Part shown: in pieces, positions 16,766 to 16,809 of the stretch
Layout of the letters: each line of letters begins with the position of its first letter
How positions within the stretch are numbered: position 1 is the stretch's first letter
Assembly: GCA_900770025.1 (NCBI GenBank)
Contig: CAAGIW010000065.1
Coordinates: forward strand, 1-16,809
DNA: 16,809 nt
Source of the DNA: an uncultured Prevotella sp.
GTDB taxonomy: Bacteria > Bacteroidota > Bacteroidia > Bacteroidales > Bacteroidaceae
Direction of reading: 5' to 3'
Position numbers and translations under genes: made by a program
The notes under the pieces: generated by a model
What the model was told of the DNA's origin: nothing
Seen by the model: the letters and a program-made list of their open reading frames with translations, nothing else
Databases searched by the model: none

Positions 16766-16809
16766 AGAAACTGTTGGTTTCTCGTGCAGAAACTGTTTGT
16801 TTCCCGTGC
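16766..16809. repeat. Two tandem 22-bp repeats, each with a small inverted repeat, at the window edge
   Basis: Units 16766-16787 and 16788-16809 match at 20 of 22 bases and abut with no spacer. Each contains GAAAC, five bases, GTTTC, an inverted repeat whose arms are identical in both copies while a loop base changes. The array reaches the right edge and may continue. With no unique spacers between units it is not a CRISPR array. Confidence 0.8.

Noticed and set aside
16766..16809. Possible CRISPR array at the right edge
   Set aside because: The units abut directly with no spacers and no cas gene is visible.

Overview
The window reads as chromosomal DNA of a Bacteroidales bacterium, most likely Prevotella-like or Bacteroides-like. 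The support is a SusC/SusD pair, acidic residues after lipoprotein cysteines, Bacteroidetes-type C-terminal tails on secreted proteins, promoter boxes close to TTTG-N19-TAnnTTTG, and mostly absent Shine-Dalgarno sequences. All six real genes lie on the minus strand, so transcription runs from high to low coordinates. The long plus-strand open frames are antisense shadows.

In transcription order there are three apparent units. Unit 1 (16709 to 12059) is a single 1502-residue secreted enzyme: a family PL11 rhamnogalacturonan lyase module fused to about 800 residues of autotransporter-like beta-strand repeats and a C-terminal sorting-like tail. It has a good promoter and ends in a 12-bp hairpin. 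Unit 2 (about 11948 to 8863) encodes a 973-residue secreted protein of unknown function. It appears to have three beta-sandwich, carbohydrate-binding-like modules separated by helical segments, plus a C-terminal tail, and is followed by a strong hairpin.

Unit 3 (about 8636 to beyond position 1) is a tight operon: a large lipoprotein with about four fasciclin (FAS1) domains, a SusC-type TonB-dependent transporter, a SusD-type surface lipoprotein, and a second fasciclin lipoprotein cut by the left edge. SusC and SusD should import an oligomeric nutrient. The flanking fasciclin lipoproteins are probably surface-exposed accessory or adhesion subunits. The PL11 gene suggests pectin (rhamnogalacturonan I) as one substrate of the region, but nothing in the SusC/SusD sequences proves that the three units share a substrate.

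The intergenic regions are unusually structured. They hold a 7-bp tandem repeat array, a C-run/G-run palindrome, a TTCCGG array with about 9-bp phasing, a 15-bp palindrome near a promoter, a nearly identical 22-bp promoter block upstream of two genes, and a tandem 22-bp hairpin repeat running off the right edge. No tRNA, rRNA, CRISPR array, transposase or integrase was seen.
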